Source of the DNA: Ramazzottius varieornatus
Taxonomy: Eukaryota; Tardigrada; Eutardigrada; Parachela; Ramazzottiidae
Direction: 5' to 3'
DNA: 64,000 nt
Assembly (NCBI GenBank): GCA_001949185.1
Contig: BDGG01000003.1
Location: 3,393,158-3,457,157 of the forward strand
Both the position numbers and the translations under genes were made by a program. This document shows positions 60,106 through 64,000 of the stretch, piece after piece. The notes beneath the pieces were generated by a model that was given only the letters and a program-made list of their open reading frames with translations, was not told the DNA's origin and did not search any database. Position 1 is the stretch's first letter. Every line of letters begins with the position of its first letter.

Positions 60106-62371
60106 TCAGTGAGGCGCTCTAAGGCCGCTTTTGAAATCTTTCACACTTCTTGTTAGAATGGCAGACATCAGCTGCTTTCGTCTTTTGTACTGCGTTTCTT
60201 CTTTGGCTGGTAGTCTTGGAAGGATTCGCGCCGCCAAGTACCAAAACTGGTCCCATGTTAGGCCGGCTTTTATGCCCGCTGGTTGATCCATGACTGCCTC
60301 TATAATTTCCAATGCTTTTCTGCAAAGCAATGTACAAACGCTATTCTCCATACTCTGACTAATTTTTCTGAATTGCAGCGGCTTGATTTGAGTTTACGGG
60401 TCAATTTAGTAACCTGCTATTTCCTTACTCGACTTGCTCCACGGCGAAAAGCGTCGTGGCCCTATTGTAGAGCGCGCGAGGGAAACCGGGAAAGAGATTC
60501 AGTGCCTTGTCTTGGAACTCGATCGCGCTGTCCAGGTTTTTTAAGTTATGGTGGCAGGCCGCAATTTGGTTGAGCACGGAAGGACTTTCGGGGCTGTGAG
60601 CTGCCACGGCTTCGAAACACCGCAAAGCAGCTGCGAAGTTTTCGAGCCCAAAGTACAAAATGGCTTTGGCCCACTAGGGACAAGAAAATAACATCATTAG
60701 AAAAGCAACGGTCACGATACGAGTCCCGAAAGTTGGGGCACATACGACAGCAGAATTTAGTCACCTGCAACGATGCGTCGAATGTGGCACTTTCAGCTGA
60801 TACTTCATGTGAGCTCAGGATATTGACTACTACGGTCGAGCTGACTCTGGATAAGGGAAAGCACGACTAAAAGCAGGATCAGGTAATGTAACTTCTGTAT
60901 AATTATACTGACCTGGCGTGCGGGAAGGAATGATTTGACAGGTTCTGCGTTGAGCAACAGGCTTTCGCTGCGTCGTCATCCATGATGCCCAACATCTCGA
61001 TGCACCATTCAAAAAGCACGGCAGAGCTGGCTGCTGTGTCTCCTTCATTGGCCAGACACGTAGCAAGAAGCAGATGGACAAGACTTCTTGCGGGATCCTC
61101 AGAGGAACTATGCTTCAGAAACCTAAAAATAACACACAAGTACAGTATAACCATGCTAAACTAAGATTGGGACGACTTTCTTTCCTATTTTATGCACTCA
61201 CTGAACGCAAGCTGAGGTCGCAGAGGCATCGTCTTGGAGCAAGTACTGACACAGGGCTAGCAGAATCCATCGCTGCAACGAAGAAGTGAACGCTGTCGCG
61301 GACTATGGACCATCGATGAACAAAGCACAGCAAATTGTTCGGCCTACCTCGGTTACTTCCGGGTTGTCCACCACTGCAGATTCTAAAAAGTTCAGCGCCT
61401 CGATGATGTTATTCTGAGCCATCAGTTCTTTTCCTCTCTCAAATGCAGATTCCGTCTTCTCCAATAGCACGCTCTTTCTTTCATATATCTACAAACAGCA
61501 AGGATTTCATTACAACCGCGGATCATTCTTCTGCAAGTGCGAAGTCCACTTGACAAAACTTTACAGTAGAGTTTTCGATCACGGACTCGTTGAAGAACCG
61601 ACAAAATTTCATCACAGCAGTATTCGAAGAGGATGCTCCACGAAGTTCCAAACATGTCAAAAGGCATGCATGCATACGACTGTGAAGAGCCATTTCCCAT
61701 GTGGGATTCTGAACTTCCATCAGGTAATCCGGACCGGAAGTTGGTGTGCAGTCGTCTCCATGGTCATTATCGCAGTGCGATATGGAATCCTGCTCGAGGT
61801 GACCCGAGAATAATCCTTCGCTGTCTTTGACTGTGTCTGCGCAATCCAACCCCATAGGTTTTTGTTCGAAGCAGTGCCGGAGATGTGTGGCGAAAAACTG
61901 TGGCTCGGCGACGAACAGCGTTCGGAGAGGATCAAACAGACCGGAAGTGCCCATGTCACTGCTTTGCGCCTGGCCCTGCAAATACAAGCAGATTCCTGGT
62001 CACTGCAACATCCCATAGATTTGCGCTAATGGATACCCCGGCTGCAAGTCAGTCCATGTCGCTGGTATGACTATGAAGGCAGTCGACAAAGGTGCAAGAA
62101 TGGTGATTAACAGCCAAACCGATCCGCTTACCGCCTCTGTCATCGACGAGAACATTATGTGGACCGCATCGACTGGAAGCTCCGCTAATGAGCCAGCCCC
62201 GTGACCTGTGCACACGTTCTTAACAGAGGATCCAGTGCAGTGGATGCCATCTGCTGTGGCCGGTGTGTCCGCGTCGTCGCGTGAGCTCCAGTCCAACTCT
62301 TGCACCAGATTTAGGACGGGATTCCCTTCCGCACAGCCACTTTGCACTAGCTTATCCAAAAACGTCTCCAT
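60106..62371 (-). CDS. PEX5: divergent PEX5-like peroxisomal import receptor
   Basis: Soluble receptor that brings PTS1 (C-terminal SKL-type) cargo to peroxisomes. Eight exons (62132-62371, 61565-61975, 61348-61488, 61202-61272, 60913-61122, 60765-60846, 60429-60673, 60106-60319) give 537 aa. The N-terminus METFLDKLVQSGCAEGNPVLNL matches the PEX5 start, where a conserved cysteine next to GANPLMKL is mono-ubiquitinated for recycling. The C-terminal TPR region aligns with PEX5 in order: FERGKELMAQNNIIEALNFL, RWILLALCQYLLQDD, LLLATCLANEGDTAASSAVL, AAALRCFEAVAAHSPESPSV, LDSAIEFQDKALNLFPGFPR, ALYNRATTLF. The middle region shows none of the usual repeated WxxxF/Y peroxin-binding motifs. Divergence is high, so a PEX5-related paralogue is possible. 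Confidence 0.68.
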
Positions 62372-63032
62372 CACTATACAGCTTCCCGTCGAGCCCAGAC
62401 GTCAAACCTCTCGTCGAACAAAGCAGGAGAAGATCAAGCACGCCTGGATCAGGACATTCGATTCTTCCGAAAACAGAGAAGCATAAAGCAAACGTCACTT
62501 ATGTCAGTACTCGTAATGCCATGACATGTCATACAGGACATGTCGTTATACTTATATCACGTCATATAACCCGAGCATTTCCCACCGCCCGGCTCGTTTT
62601 AGAGCCGGAAGTCGTGCGGACTTCCAACTTTTCGAGTGTCTGTCGTGTCCGATTGCGGTTTTGAACATACCACAGTAAACTTAATAATGTCAAACACATG
62701 AGATCTTGAAGCAATGTAGACTACACACTGACCGCGCTGACACTTCACAATTTTTCGCTCGCGTTCCTATCGAAAACAATAAATTATCGCTGGTGGGAAA
62801 CTTTCGAGTCTACGAGGTAGCCGAGACTTATTTCATCTTTACTTCAGCATATGCTTTTAGGTATCTTATTTCAAACTTTTAAAAAATTTGCAGAACGCCA
62901 GGTTCCTTCCTCAAAGCGACGATCGGTTTGCAAAAAATAAGCGCGGATACGTATAAAAGTATTTTAACGTACGAATAAAACTTTCGGAGCATTCAAAGGG
63001 CGTTTCTGTCAACCTCCCCCCAACTCCCTGCT
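62372..63032. other. intergenic PEX5 - SURF4
   Basis: Upstream of PEX5 and downstream of SURF4 (both minus strand). AT-rich from 62700 on. No gene or clear repeat was seen. Confidence 0.35.
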
Positions 63033-63988
<956 letters not shown>

Positions 63989-64000
63989 CCAGACAACCTG

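Overview
This is a gene-dense stretch of an animal nuclear genome. The evidence is consistent: spliced genes with GT-AG introns mostly of 55-75 bp, metazoan orthologues throughout (kinesin heavy chain, NPDC1, TOPBP1, PEX5, SURF4, TRAPPC2), and pogo/Tigger and hAT DNA transposons. No operons, ribosome binding sites or CRISPR arrays are present. Compact genes, tiny introns and mid-range GC suggest a small ecdysozoan genome. A tardigrade is my best guess, but this is inference and no single sequence proves it. Exon structures were worked out by hand from reading frame, splice sites and protein-family match. Almost every spliced model given here sums to a whole number of codons.

Left part (1-28 kb): TRAPPC2 (-, runs off the window), a 588 bp non-autonomous hAT-like element with an 8 bp target duplication, NSDHL (+), mitochondrial enoyl-CoA hydratase (-), kinesin-1 heavy chain (-, 15 exons), phospholipase D (+, 24 exons), NPDC1/CAB-1-like membrane protein (+), 1-Cys peroxiredoxin (-), a 91-aa membrane protein (+), KEOPS subunit TPRKB (-), SAMM50 (+) and COX7A (-).

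Middle part (28-46 kb): a GLUT-type sugar transporter (+), an unrecognised 149-aa gene (+), ERH (+), mitochondrial disaggregase CLPB (+), SMC5/6 subunit NSMCE3 (-), a 2.3 kb Tigger-like transposon with almost identical 118 bp terminal inverted repeats, and a short TOPBP1 (+).

Right part (46-64 kb): a large nuclear-looking protein (-) with three Cys/His repeats and four ~150-residue repeats that resemble BEN domains, a decayed hAT transposon (+), malonyl-CoA synthetase ACSF3 (+), an unrecognised single-pass membrane protein (+), a divergent PEX5 (-) and SURF4 (-).

The genes are mostly unrelated housekeeping genes. Five act in mitochondria (ECHS1, SAMM50, COX7A, CLPB, ACSF3) and two in genome maintenance (NSMCE3, TOPBP1), but nothing shows co-regulation. 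The most striking non-gene signal is a family of short palindromic foldback elements. Seven copies were found, six of them inside introns of six different genes, where they account for unusually long introns.
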